Source of the DNA: Asanoa ishikariensis
Lineage (GTDB): Bacteria; Actinomycetota; Actinomycetes; Mycobacteriales; Micromonosporaceae
DNA length: 64,000 bases
Direction of reading: 5' to 3'
NCBI RefSeq assembly: GCF_900107455.1
Contig: NZ_FNQB01000002.1
Coordinates: 1,550,001 to 1,614,000, forward strand
Shown here: one piece after another, positions 1 through 12,373 of the stretch
Numbering within the stretch: the stretch's first letter is position 1
How the letters are laid out: each line of letters begins with the position of its first letter
Notes under the pieces: generated by a model
What the model was told of the DNA's origin: nothing
Databases searched by the model: none
What the model saw: only the letters and a program-made list of their open reading frames with translations
Program-made: the position numbers and the translations under genes

Positions 1-1044
1 TCCGATCCCGACGATGGTCAGCCGCCCGCGCGGCACGAGCCGGGCGACGGCCGCGGTGGCGGTCGGCGTGACCCGCTTGGCCACCACCAGGCTGGCGTCC
101 CGGCCCGCGTCCCGGGCGGCCCGCAGCGCGGCCGCCTCGGCCACGCTCGGCGTGCCGACCGCGGCCCGCACCACCTCGGACGGCGTCGGCACGTCCTCGG
201 CCGCGAGATCGTCGGCCGGGAAGGTCAGCACGGGCCAGCCCTGGTCTTCGGCGAACGCCAGGATCCCGGCCTCGTCGGCCTTGACGTCCACAGTGGCCAA
301 CGCCCGCACCGAGGCGCGGTCGAGTCCGCCGGTCGCGAGTGCCGCGTCCACCACGGCGGCGACCGCCTCGGCGGTGACGCCCCGGCTGGCACCGACGCCG
401 ACGACGAGCGAAGGCGGTCGGTACAGCAGGTCACCAACGGCGTCAGTGCGATCCGAGACGACCAGCCGCACAGAGCCTGCGCCAGAAAGCGAGGGAACGG
501 GCTGGGTCGTGTCGTCGTCCGGCTGCGCCGGGTCGGCTCCTGCGGGCAGCGGTGGGACGGGCCAGGTCGCGTCGGAGACTACGGTCACGCCCGCGCCGTC
601 CAGCATCGCGCGGGTGACCCGGGCGACCGGGGCCGGGTCGGCCAGGCGGAAGCCCAGGTCGGCGCCGAAGCCATCGAGCGGCGGGAGGCCGACGCTGTCG
701 GTGGCGGTGGTGATGACCGGCTCCGCGCCGAGCAGCGCGGCGATCCGCCGGGCCGCGTCGTTGGCGCCGCCGTCGTGGCCGCCGGTGAGCGCGACCGCGA
801 ACCGGCCCGCCTCGTCGACGCAGACCACGCCCGGGTCGGTGTGCTTGTCCGCCAGCAGCGGCGCGATCAGCCGCACGGTCGCACCGGTGGCCAGGAAGCA
901 GACCACGACGTCATTGTTCGCCCAGGCCGCATCGAGTTGGCTGTGCACCGGTCCGTCGAACACGCGGACCTCGTCGGGCCAGGCGGTGGCGAGGCGCGCG
1001 GCGTGCGCACGACCGGCGGCGGTCGGCGCGACAATCCCGATCAT
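1..1044 (-). CDS. CbiG-CobJ fusion, 3' part cut by window edge
   Basis: The visible 348 codons contain a CbiG-type cobalt-precorrin-5A hydrolase: the N-terminal part begins MIGIVAPTAAGRAHA, and the C-terminal CbiG domain has the motif VVGVGASRG. The last residues before the edge (RGRLTIVGIG) look like the start of a CobJ/CbiH precorrin-3B C17-methyltransferase, so this is probably the CbiG-CobJ fusion found in many actinobacteria. CbiG opens the C-20 lactone; CobJ contracts the ring. The ATG at 1044 overlaps the cobL stop by 4 bp, showing translational coupling. The gene is incomplete, so the CobJ half is inferred from about ten residues. Confidence 0.85.
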   Translation of the reverse strand, partial: MIGIVAPTAAGRAHAARLATAWPDEVRVFDGPVHSQLDAAWANNDVVVCFLATGATVRLIAPLLADKHTDPGVVCVDEAGRFAVALTGGHDGGANDAARRIAALLGAEPVITTATDSVGLPPLDGFGADLGFRLADPAPVARVTRAMLDGAGVTVVSDATWPVPPLPAGADPAQPDDDTTQPVPSLSGAGSVRLVVSDRTDAVGDLLYRPPSLVVGVGASRGVTAEAVAAVVDAALATGGLDRASVRALATVDVKADEAGILAFAEDQGWPVLTFPADDLAAEDVPTPSEVVRAAVGTPSVAEAAALRAARDAGRDASLVVAKRVTPTATAAVARLVPRGRLTIVGIG

Positions 1045-2195
1045 CGTGCACCCCAGACAAGCGTGACCGGGTTGGTGGCGGCCAGGCGGTGCCGGCCGGC
1101 GATCTCCACCAGACGGTTGGTTTGAAGCTGTGCGCCGCCGGTCGTGTAGCCGGCCGCGGTGAGGGCGTCCGCGGCCGGACCGACGGGCTCCACGGCCGCG
1201 TAGGCGGCGACGACCTGGGCCGGCCCGCGGCCAAGAACAGCGGCGAGCACGTCCGGCCCGCCTCCGCCGACGAAGACCGCGTCAGGATCGGGCAGGTCGG
1301 CGAGCACCGCCGGCGCCGCACCGGTGACGACCCGGACGTCCACGCCGTGCTGGGCCGCGTTCGCCCGCACCAGATCCGCCGAAGCCGGGTCACGATCGAC
1401 CGCGACGACGGCGGCACCGAACCGGCCACATTCGACGGCGACCGATCCGGACCCCGCACCGACGTCCCAGACCAGCATGCCGGGCGCCGGGCGCAGATGT
1501 GCCAACGCGACCGCCCGGACCTCGGCCTTCGTGATCATCGAGGCGCGATGCCGGAACGCGTCCTCGGGCAGCGCCCATCCGTCCGGCGGACGCACGCCGC
1601 CCGCGAGCCAGCCGGCCGGACCGTCCGCCACGTCGCGGGCCAACACGATTGCCACGTTGGGCTCGGTCCAGTCGCCCTCAGGACCGGTCAGTCGCTCCGA
1701 CGCCGTGCCGAGCTGGGAAGCCACGACGACCCGCCGCTGCCAGCCCTGCAAACCCGCCGCCAGCGCCGGTGGCTCCGCGCCGGGGCCGGTGAGCACGGCG
1801 ACCTTCGGGTACGCGCGACAGACGTTGATCGCCCGCCGCAGCCCTCCGTCGCGTCCGTGCGCCGACACCACCACCGCGTCATCCCAGGGGAGCCCGAGCC
1901 GGGCGAAGGCCGACGCCACCGACGACACCGCCGGCCGGACGACCGGGTCCAGGCCGGCCCGGCGCAGCGCCCGGACGATCCCGAAGAACCCCGGGTCGCC
2001 GCTGGCCACCACCGCGACCGATCCATCATGGATGGAGATCCGCTCGACGGCGGCGGACAGGGAGCCCATCACGACCCGTTCGGCGTCGGACGAGACCCCG
2101 TCCAGGTGGCGGGCGCCGCCGACCAGCAAGGTGGCCTCCGCGACGGCAGCCGGCAGCGGGCCGCCGTCGTACCCGTACACGGTGACCTCAGGCAT
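1041..2195 (-). CDS. cobL: CobL, precorrin-6Y C5,15-methyltransferase (decarboxylating)
   Basis: 384 residues, the usual length of fused CbiE-CbiT proteins. The N-terminal tetrapyrrole methylase domain (about 1-200) carries the GDPGFFG motif. The C-terminal CbiT-like Rossmann methyltransferase (about 205-384) has the SAM motif WDVGAGSGSVAVE. It methylates C-5 and C-15 and decarboxylates the C-12 acetate side chain in corrin synthesis. It overlaps cobM by 8 bp upstream and the CbiG-CobJ gene by 4 bp downstream, so it is a middle gene of the riboswitch-controlled operon. Confidence 0.93.
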   Translation of the reverse strand: MPEVTVYGYDGGPLPAAVAEATLLVGGARHLDGVSSDAERVVMGSLSAAVERISIHDGSVAVVASGDPGFFGIVRALRRAGLDPVVRPAVSSVASAFARLGLPWDDAVVVSAHGRDGGLRRAINVCRAYPKVAVLTGPGAEPPALAAGLQGWQRRVVVASQLGTASERLTGPEGDWTEPNVAIVLARDVADGPAGWLAGGVRPPDGWALPEDAFRHRASMITKAEVRAVALAHLRPAPGMLVWDVGAGSGSVAVECGRFGAAVVAVDRDPASADLVRANAAQHGVDVRVVTGAAPAVLADLPDPDAVFVGGGGPDVLAAVLGRGPAQVVAAYAAVEPVGPAADALTAAGYTTGGAQLQTNRLVEIAGRHRLAATNPVTLVWGAR

Positions 2196-2988
2196 TGCGG
2201 GCCTTCAGCTCCGTGCGGGCGGCCCGCTCGGCCTTGCGGTGCCCGTGGAAGTGGCCCGGGTGGTAGAGGTGGCTGCGCGTGCCGGACGCGGACAGCGCCG
2301 GCCCCACCAGGAACAGGGTGTGCTTCCACAGCTTGTGTGCGCGGACCGTCTCGGCCAGCGTCTCGATCGTGCACCAGGCCAGCAGCTCGTCCGGCCAGCT
2401 CACCCGGGAGCCGATCACGACCGGGGTCTCCGGTGCGTAGCCGCCGTCGAGCAACTGCTCCGCGAGCTGCTTGGCCCGCGCCGCCGACAGGAACACCGCC
2501 ATCGTGGTGCCGTGCCGCGCGAAGTCCGCGATCCGTTCGCCGGACGGCATCGGCGTCTTGCCGCCCTCCAGCCGGGTCAGGATCACCGACTGGGCCACCT
2601 CCGGCACGGTCAGCTCCCGGCCCGCGGCGGCCGCGACCGCGGCGAACGCGGAGACGCCCGGCACGATCTCGGTCGTCAGGTCCAGCCCGGCGCACGCGTC
2701 GAGTTGTTCGGCGACCGCGCCCCACAGGCTCGGGTCGCCCGAGTGCAGGCGCACCACGTGCAGGCCCTCGGCCGCCGCGCGGTGGTAGATCTCGACGACG
2801 GCCTCCAGCGGCACCGCCGCCGAGTCGACCACCTCCGCACCCGGCCGCACGTGCTCGAGCACCTCGGCGGCGACCAGGCTGGAGGCCCAGACCACCACGT
2901 CGGCCTCGGCCAGCCGGCGGGCCGCGCGCAGCGTCATCAGGTCGGCGGCGCCAGGTCCGGCGCCGACGAAGGTCACGCGACCGGTCAC
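2188..2988 (-). CDS. cobM: CobM, precorrin-4 C11-methyltransferase
   Basis: 266 residues, the family length for CobM/CbiF. It starts MTGRVTFVGAGPGAADLMTL, the typical SAM-binding GAGPG start of tetrapyrrole methylases, with a second motif around HSGDPSLWGA. It methylates C-11 of precorrin-4. It overlaps cobI by 4 bp upstream and cobL by 8 bp downstream. The C-terminal tail of about 20 residues is rich in His, Lys and Arg and poorly conserved; nothing suggests it is broken. Confidence 0.93.
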   Translation of the reverse strand: MTGRVTFVGAGPGAADLMTLRAARRLAEADVVVWASSLVAAEVLEHVRPGAEVVDSAAVPLEAVVEIYHRAAAEGLHVVRLHSGDPSLWGAVAEQLDACAGLDLTTEIVPGVSAFAAVAAAAGRELTVPEVAQSVILTRLEGGKTPMPSGERIADFARHGTTMAVFLSAARAKQLAEQLLDGGYAPETPVVIGSRVSWPDELLAWCTIETLAETVRAHKLWKHTLFLVGPALSASGTRSHLYHPGHFHGHRKAERAARTELKARNA

Positions 2989-3698
2989 AGTTTTCCTCCA
3001 CGTCGTTCGCGCACGGCCGGGATCAACACCGTCGCCAGGTACGGCAACGGCCCGTCGACCGCGTCGAGCGGTTGCACCTTCTCGTCGGGCAGGCCGAGGT
3101 GGCTGCCGACCACGGCACCGCGCCCGGCGGCCGCCTCGGCGATCGCCGCCATGTGCCGGCCGCCCTTGTAGACCACGACGGTGGCGTCGCGGGCCAGCGC
3201 CTCGTGCAGCGCTCCCAGGTCGCCGCGGGCCATCGGCAGCAGCACCAGCTCCTCGCCGCCCTCGACCAGCGGGCGTCCGGCCGCGGCGGCCAGCGCCTGC
3301 ATCGCGGTGATGCCCGGCACGGTCTCGAGCTCCACCGAGGGAACCAGCGCGCGGACGGTCTCCGCCAGATAGCCGAAGGTGGCGTACACGTTGGGGTCGC
3401 CGATCGTGGCGAACGCGGCGGTGCCGCCGGTCTCGCGCAGCCAGTCGGCCACCCGGCGGCCGGCCGCGTCCCAGTACTGCTCGCGCCGCCCGGCGTCCTC
3501 CCGCTCGTTGAGCGCGAAGACCAGCCGCTCGATCCGGTCGTGCGCGGCGTGGGCCCGGACGGTCGCCTCCGCCCGCCCGACATCGGCGGGGTCCAGCACC
3601 GGGACGAACACCCGCCCGGCGGTGGCCAGCGCCCGTACTCCCTTGAGCGTCATCAGCTCCGGATCACCGGGCCCGACGCCGACTCCGATCAGGCGCAT
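2985..3698 (-). CDS. cobI: CobI, precorrin-2 C20-methyltransferase
   Basis: 237 residues starting MRLIGVGVGPGDPELMTLKG, the exact N-terminal pattern of CobI/CbiL. The ATG at 3698 is chosen because a longer open frame upstream has no recognisable sequence and would run deep into cobB. It carries the TIGDPNVYATFGY motif and methylates C-20 of precorrin-2, the committed step to cobalamin. It overlaps the end of cobB by 10 bp and cobM by 4 bp. Confidence 0.92.
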   Translation of the reverse strand: MRLIGVGVGPGDPELMTLKGVRALATAGRVFVPVLDPADVGRAEATVRAHAAHDRIERLVFALNEREDAGRREQYWDAAGRRVADWLRETGGTAAFATIGDPNVYATFGYLAETVRALVPSVELETVPGITAMQALAAAAGRPLVEGGEELVLLPMARGDLGALHEALARDATVVVYKGGRHMAAIAEAAAGRGAVVGSHLGLPDEKVQPLDAVDGPLPYLATVLIPAVRERRGGKL

Positions 3699-5023
3699 GC
3701 CGCCACCAACCGTTCCGCGATCTCGGGCGTGCCCGCCCAGTGCAGGTGCAGATAGGAGGCGTGCACGTTGCCCGCCACGAAGCCTTCGGCCGGCCGACCG
3801 CGCCAGGCCCAGGCCGGCGTGGAGCCCGCCTCGGGTGTGGTCGCCGTCCGGTGGAACTCGTGCCCGGTGACCCGGGTGCCGACCGGCGCGAGCCAGCTCG
3901 GCGAGATGGCCACCGCGTCGCGGTAGCCGAGGGTGAGCCGGCCGGTCATCTCCGCGTCGGCCGGCAGCACGCCGCACATCGGCGCGCCGTCCAGGCTGCG
4001 AGCCAGCCAGAGCAGTCCGGCGCACTCGGCGACGATCGGCCCACCGGCGGCGGCCAGGCCGGCCACGGCGGCCCGGAGCGGGACGTTGGCCGACAGCTCG
4101 GACGCGTACACCTCGGGGAAGCCGCCGCCGACGACCAGCGCCGCCGTGCCGGGCGGCAGAGCCTCGTCGTGCAGTGGGTCGAGCGTGACGACCTCGGCGC
4201 CGGCCGCGGTGAGCAGCTCGGTGGTCTCGGCGTAGCCGAAGCTGAACGCCGGCCCACTGGCGACCGCCACCACGGGTCGGTGGGGGGCCGCGACGGCCGG
4301 CGGTTCCCAGGGCACGACATCCAGGGGCGGCGCCGTCGCGGCGGCCGCGGCAACCGCGTCCAAGTCCACACTGGACGCGATCAGCGACGCCAGAGCGGTC
4401 ATGGCGGCAGCGGCGTCGGCGCGGCGTTCCACCACAGGCACCAGGCCGAGGTGCCGCGACGGCGCGGCCACGGCATCGCTTCGGCGGAGCACACCCAGCA
4501 CCGGAGTGCCGGTCTCTTCCAGTGCCTCGCGCAGGATCGCCTCGTGCCGGTCGGAGCCGACCTTGTTGAGCACCACGCCGGCCAGTCGCAGCGTCGGGTC
4601 GAAGCCGCGGAAGCCGTGCACCAGGGCGGCCACCGAGCGGCCGACCGCGGAACCGTCGACCACCAGCAGCACCGGCGCCGACAGCAGCTTGGCCACCTGC
4701 GCGGTCGAGCCGTGCTCGCCCGCGTGCGCGCGGCCGTCGTACAGCCCCATGACGCCCTCGATGACCGCGAGGTCGGCGCCGGCGGCACCGTGCGCGAACA
4801 GCGGCGCGATCAGGTCCGTGCCGACCATCACCGGGTCGAGGTTGCGGCCCGGCCGGCCGCTGGCCAGCGCGTGGTAGCCGGGGTCGATGTAGTCCGGGCC
4901 GACCTTGAAGCCGGCCACGCTGCGGCCCCGGGCGGCGAACGCCGCCAGCAGCCCGCCGGCGACGGTCGTCTTGCCGTGCCCGGATGCCGGTGCGGCCACC
5001 ACGATCCGTGGGGTGGCTACCAC
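3689..5023 (-). CDS. cobB: Cobyrinic acid a,c-diamide synthase (CobB/CbiA)
   Basis: 444 residues from a GTG at 5023. The N-terminal MinD-like ATPase domain has a deviant P-loop (ASGHGKTT) and KVGPDYIDPGYH. The C-terminal glutamine amidotransferase domain has VVGGGFPEVY and the nucleophile Cys in AECAGLLWL. It amidates the a and c carboxylates with glutamine and ATP. The start was chosen because it gives the canonical N-terminus VVATPRIVVAAPASGHGK and overlaps the cobO stop by 7 bp, as is usual in this operon. Confidence 0.93.
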   Translation of the reverse strand: MVATPRIVVAAPASGHGKTTVAGGLLAAFAARGRSVAGFKVGPDYIDPGYHALASGRPGRNLDPVMVGTDLIAPLFAHGAAGADLAVIEGVMGLYDGRAHAGEHGSTAQVAKLLSAPVLLVVDGSAVGRSVAALVHGFRGFDPTLRLAGVVLNKVGSDRHEAILREALEETGTPVLGVLRRSDAVAAPSRHLGLVPVVERRADAAAAMTALASLIASSVDLDAVAAAAATAPPLDVVPWEPPAVAAPHRPVVAVASGPAFSFGYAETTELLTAAGAEVVTLDPLHDEALPPGTAALVVGGGFPEVYASELSANVPLRAAVAGLAAAGGPIVAECAGLLWLARSLDGAPMCGVLPADAEMTGRLTLGYRDAVAISPSWLAPVGTRVTGHEFHRTATTPEAGSTPAWAWRGRPAEGFVAGNVHASYLHLHWAGTPEIAERLVAACA

Positions 5024-5631
5024 TCGATGCCCTGCTGTCCCTTGCGGCCGGCGTCCATGGGGTGCTTGACCTTGGTCATCTCGGTGACCAGGTCGGCCGC
5101 GTCGACCAGCGCGGGCGCGGCGTCCCGCCCGGTGACCAGGACGTGCTGGTTGCCGGGCCGGTCGCGCAGCGTCGCCACGACCTCGGCGACGTCGACCCAA
5201 CCCCACTTCATCGGGTACGTGAACTCGTCGAGCACGTAGAACCGGTAACGCTCCTGCGCCAGGTCACGCTTGACCTGCGCCCAGCCCTCCGCGGCCTCGG
5301 CGGCGTGGTCGCGCTCGTCGCCCGGCCGGGCCAGCCACGACCAGCCCTCGCCCATCTTGTGCCAGGTCACGGGCGCGCCCTCACCGGTGTTCTCGTGATG
5401 GGCACCGAGTGCCTTGAGCGCGGTCTCCTCGCCGACCCGCCACTTCGGGCTCTTCACGAACTGGAAGACCACGATCGGCCAGCCCGCGTTCCAGGCGCGC
5501 AGCGCCATGCCGAACGCGGCCGTCGACTTGCCCTTGCCGGTGCCGGTGTGCACCGCCAGCAACGGCTGGCGGCGGCGCTCGCGAGTGGTCAGGCCGTCGT
5601 CGGGTACGCGCTCCACCTTGCCCTGTGGCAT
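5017..5631 (-). CDS. cobO: CobO/BtuR, cob(I)yrinate a,c-diamide adenosyltransferase
   Basis: 204 residues from the ATG at 5631 (MPQGKVERVPDDGLTTRER). The P-loop is GTGKGKSTAAFGMALR and the conserved YVLDEFTYPMKWGW segment is present. It transfers the adenosyl group from ATP to cob(I)yrinate diamide. A longer frame upstream would read into the chelatase gene and has no family resemblance, so it is rejected. It lies 4 bp after the chelatase stop and overlaps cobB. Confidence 0.94.
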   Translation of the reverse strand: MPQGKVERVPDDGLTTRERRRQPLLAVHTGTGKGKSTAAFGMALRAWNAGWPIVVFQFVKSPKWRVGEETALKALGAHHENTGEGAPVTWHKMGEGWSWLARPGDERDHAAEAAEGWAQVKRDLAQERYRFYVLDEFTYPMKWGWVDVAEVVATLRDRPGNQHVLVTGRDAAPALVDAADLVTEMTKVKHPMDAGRKGQQGIEW

Positions 5632-5635
5632 GGCC

Positions 5636-7636
5636 TCACACCGCCTTGAGGGTGGCCGCGGACAGCGCCGCGAGCGGGAGGTACTCGGCGTCCAGGGCCC
5701 CGGCCAGCGTGCGGGCCATGCCGAGCCGGACCGGGCCGCTCTCACAGTCGACCACCACGCTCGGCACTCCGGCCAGCGCCGGTGCGACGGTGCGTGGATC
5801 GGGGCCGCGGGTGTGGCGCCCGTCGGTGACGACGACCAACAGCGGCCGGCGCAGCGGGTCCCGGCGGCGTTCCCCGGCCAGCGTCCGGGCGGCCGCGGTG
5901 AGCCCGGCGGCCAGCGGCGTACGCCCGCCCGTGCGCAGGTCCGCCAGCCGGCGCACGCCGACCTCGTGGCTGGCCGTCGGGCGCAGCACCGTGGTCGCCT
6001 CGGCGTCCCGGAACGTGATCATGCCCACCGTGTCGCGGCGCTGGTACGCGTCGCGGAGCAGCGAGAGCACGGCGCTCTTGACGGCGGCCATCCGCGCGCG
6101 GGCGGCCATGGAGCCGGACGCGTCGACCACGAACAGCACCAGGTTCGCCTCCCGTCCGATGTGGACGGCCTCGCGCAGGTGGTGCTGTTGGATCGCAAGG
6201 AAGGGCCCCTTGTTAACGCTATGCGTTAATAGGGGTCCCTTCCTTGCGCTCTGGTCGCGGGCGGCGGCGAGCACGGTGTCCGGCAGGTGCACGGCGCCGA
6301 TCCGGCCGCGCGGTGCGCGCGAGCCGGCGACCCGGCCGCGCGCCGCGTAGGCCGGTGAGCGCCGGCCGCTGTGGCCGTAGCGGCCACGGGACCGGGCGGT
6401 CAGCGTTCGGGTCTTGTAGGCGCTGCCGACCGGTGCGGCGGCGGGCGGCGGGGGAGTGGCCTTCGGGCCACCCGGCCGGTCCTCGGCGTCGGGCGCGGCG
6501 GCCGCGTCGCCACCGCCGGGGCCGTTGTCGTCGGGCGGCGGGCTGTCGTCCGGGCCGGGACCGGAACCGGGACCGCCAGCGCCGTCCGGGTCGTCGTCCG
6601 GATCCGGGTCGCCGTCTGGGTCCGAGGCTCCGGCCTGGTCCAGCGCGTCGTCCAGTGCCTGCTGGTCGGCGCCCGGCGGGTCGAACGGGTCGCGCCGCCG
6701 CCGGTGCGGCAGCGCCAACCGGGCCGCGCCGTCGACCTCGTCGTCGGTGACCACGGAGCGGTCCCGCCAGGCGGCCAGCGCGACGGCCGTGCGGGCGATG
6801 ACGATGTCGGCGCGCAGGCCGTCGACCCCGTACGCCAGGCAGATCCGGGCGATCCGGTCCAGTGCGGCGTCCGGCAGGGTGACCTTCGGCAGCCGGGCGC
6901 GGGCCGCGACGATCCGCTCGGCCGTGGCCGCGTCCTCGTCGGCGAACCGGACCGCGAAGCCCTCGGGGTCGGCCTCGTACGCCAGCCGGCGGCGGACCAC
7001 CTCGGCCCGATCTCCGGGCTCCGTCGGCGCACCCACCTCGACCACCAGGCCGAACCGGTCGACGAGCTGCGGGCGCGGCTCGCCCTCCTCGGGGTTCATG
7101 GTGCCGACCAGCAGGAACCGAGCGGCGTGCCGGAGCGAGACGCCGTCGCGCTCGACGAACGCCCGGCCCATCGCGGCGGCGTCGAGCAGCAGGTCGACCA
7201 GGTGGTCGGGGAGCAGGTTGACCTCGTCGACGTAGAGCGCGCCACGGTGTGCGGCGGCCAGCAGCCCGGGCTCGTACGCCTTCGTGCCCTCGGTCAGGAT
7301 CCGCTGCACGTCGAGCGTGCCGACGACCCGGTCCTCGGTGGCCCCGACCGGCAGCTCGACCAGCCGCGACTGTCGCACGGAAGCCGTCACCCCGGCATGT
7401 GGCCCGTCCGGGCACGACGGATCGGGCGAGGACGGGTCGCAGGCGAACCGGCAGCCAGGCACCACGGCGATGTCCGGCAGCAGCGCCGCCAGGGCGCGCA
7501 CCATCGTCGACTTGGCGGTGCCCTTCTCGCCGCGCACGAGCACCCCGCCGATGACCGGCGAGACGGCGTTGAGCAGCAGGGCCTGGCGCAGGTCGGCCAG
7601 GCCGACGACGGCGGAGAACGGGTACGCGGAACTCAC
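5636..7636 (-). CDS. Fused ChlI/ChlD-type chelatase subunit (AAA+ ATPase plus vWA) for cobalt insertion
   Basis: 666 residues from a GTG at 7636. The AAA+ domain (about 1-320) has Walker A GEKGTAKST and Walker B ALYVDEVNLL. A long acidic Pro/Gly/Asp linker follows (about 350-460). The vWA domain starts near residue 500 with the MIDAS motif DASGSM at D505. With CobN next door it most likely replaces CobS/CobT as the ATPase of an aerobic cobaltochelatase; this role is inferred from context. It is the first gene after the cobalamin riboswitch. Residues about 464-481, just before the vWA domain, are encoded by a hairpin repeat inserted in frame (6195-6247). Confidence 0.9.
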   Translation of the reverse strand: MSSAYPFSAVVGLADLRQALLLNAVSPVIGGVLVRGEKGTAKSTMVRALAALLPDIAVVPGCRFACDPSSPDPSCPDGPHAGVTASVRQSRLVELPVGATEDRVVGTLDVQRILTEGTKAYEPGLLAAAHRGALYVDEVNLLPDHLVDLLLDAAAMGRAFVERDGVSLRHAARFLLVGTMNPEEGEPRPQLVDRFGLVVEVGAPTEPGDRAEVVRRRLAYEADPEGFAVRFADEDAATAERIVAARARLPKVTLPDAALDRIARICLAYGVDGLRADIVIARTAVALAAWRDRSVVTDDEVDGAARLALPHRRRRDPFDPPGADQQALDDALDQAGASDPDGDPDPDDDPDGAGGPGSGPGPDDSPPPDDNGPGGGDAAAAPDAEDRPGGPKATPPPPAAAPVGSAYKTRTLTARSRGRYGHSGRRSPAYAARGRVAGSRAPRGRIGAVHLPDTVLAAARDQSARKGPLLTHSVNKGPFLAIQQHHLREAVHIGREANLVLFVVDASGSMAARARMAAVKSAVLSLLRDAYQRRDTVGMITFRDAEATTVLRPTASHEVGVRRLADLRTGGRTPLAAGLTAAARTLAGERRRDPLRRPLLVVVTDGRHTRGPDPRTVAPALAGVPSVVVDCESGPVRLGMARTLAGALDAEYLPLAALSAATLKAV
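6195..6247. repeat. 53-bp near-perfect palindrome inside the chelatase gene
   Basis: Two 25-nt arms (6195-6219 and 6223-6247) around a 3-nt loop match at 22 of 25 positions. The outer 11 bp (GCAAGGAAGGG) and inner 7 bp (TTAACGC) pair perfectly. It is AT-richer in the centre than the surrounding gene and adds about 18 residues in frame (ARKGPLLTHSVNKGPFLA) between linker and vWA domain. This looks like a small mobile palindromic unit. I recall related hairpins between genes in Micromonosporaceae but cannot check that here. Confidence 0.85.
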
Positions 7637-7659
7637 GCTCAAATCCCTTCCGCGGGTGT

Positions 7660-7850
7660 CCACGCCCGCGATGGTTCTACGGCGAGCGGCCGAGTGTCCT
7701 GGCTCCCGGATCGACGCTTCCCCTCGGCCTTCCAGCCCGTGGTGGGCCGTGACCATCAGGTGAGGGTTTGCTACCCGGTGACAGTGGCGGGACCGCCCCG
7801 GAATCGCACCGGGTTCCTCCGCACCGCTCGTTCAACACTGTGACCCACTG
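7660..7850 (-). promoter_or_regulatory. Cobalamin riboswitch upstream of the chelatase gene
   Basis: Read on the minus strand, the region contains the cobalamin-element signatures: CCGGTGCGATTCCGGGGCGG followed by TCCCGCCACTGT, then further on GGGAGCCAGGACACT, a B12-box-like segment. A CG-rich hairpin (7651-7671, arms CGCGGG/CCCGCG) sits just before AAGGGA, the ribosome site of the GTG at 7636. Control of translation initiation is therefore likely (inference). It lies after cobN and before the chelatase gene, so it is internal to the cob gene series. Ends are approximate. Confidence 0.92.
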
Positions 7851-7877
7851 GGCGGGCCCGCGTCAAAGGGAGGGGAA

Positions 7878-11425
<3,548 letters not shown>

Positions 11426-11429
<4 letters not shown>

Positions 11430-12181
11430 GGTCCGGAGACTAGTTCGCGGACCCACGCCGCGGCCTCGGTGGGTGTGGGGACCGTCGGCATCGCGACGGT
11501 CCGTGGACGGTCGACCAGGATGACCGGGATGCCGCGTTCCCGGGCCGCGTCGAGCTTGGCGCGGGTGGCGCCGCCGCCGCTGTCCTTGGCCACCACGACG
11601 TCGATCTCATGCGCTTCGAGCAGGTCACGCTCGTGGTCGAGAGTGAACGGTCCCCGGTCCAGCACGAGGTGGACATTCCCGGGCAGGTCGTCGTCTTCGG
11701 GCGGCTCGACGCAGCGCACGAGGAGCAGCGGCAGCCCGGCGCAGGCGGGATGTGTGGTGAATGTCGCTATCCGCTGCCGGCCCGTGGTGATGAGCGCGCG
11801 GTGTCCGGTGACCGGAAGCAGGTCGGCGGCGCGGTCGAGGCTCGCTACCCGCAGCCACCGGTCGCCGGGCGCCTCGGTCCACCCTGGACGGGCGAGCCGC
11901 AGCCGGGGTACGCCGTGCACGGCGGCCGCGTGGGCGCTGACGGTCTCGGCGAACGGGTGGGTGGCGTCGACCAGGATCGCGGGCCGGCGCGCCGCGAGCC
12001 AGTCGCGCAGGCCGGCCGCGCCGCCGAAGCCGCCGCTGCGCGTCTCACCGGGCGGCTTTCGGGGATCGGTGGTCCGGCCGGCGTACGAGGTGACGACCGT
12101 GAGGTTGTCGCCGACCAGGAGTCCGGCCAGCTCCCGTGCCTCGGTGGTGCCCCCGAGGATGAGCACGGTTGCCTGCGGCAT
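11426..12181 (-). CDS. cobK: CobK, precorrin-6A reductase
   Basis: 251 residues with the Rossmann-like start VLILGGTTEARELAGLL and the motif ILVDATHPFAETVSAHA of CobK/CbiJ. It reduces precorrin-6A with NADPH to precorrin-6B. It is the promoter-proximal gene of the minus-strand cobalamin series. No riboswitch could be recognised in the 190 bp upstream, so its control may differ from the chelatase-to-CbiG part. Confidence 0.93.
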
Positions 12182-12373
12182 GTGCAGGAGTCTGCCACTC
12201 CGTTATTGGCGTTGACGGGCATCGATGTTGCCCGAGCCGGGGCGGGCGTGGTGAAATGGCTCATATCGCCGCAGCACGGGGGCAACCGTGCTGGCAACGG
12301 CCAGCCTCGCCGGGCCACCTCCACGACCACAGGGCGCGCGTGCGCCCGCACTGTCGACGAGGTGACAGCAATC

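Noticed and set aside
6195-6247. Reading the chelatase palindrome as an intrinsic terminator
   Set aside because: It lies within an uninterrupted coding frame with no following T-run, and the vWA domain continues normally after it.
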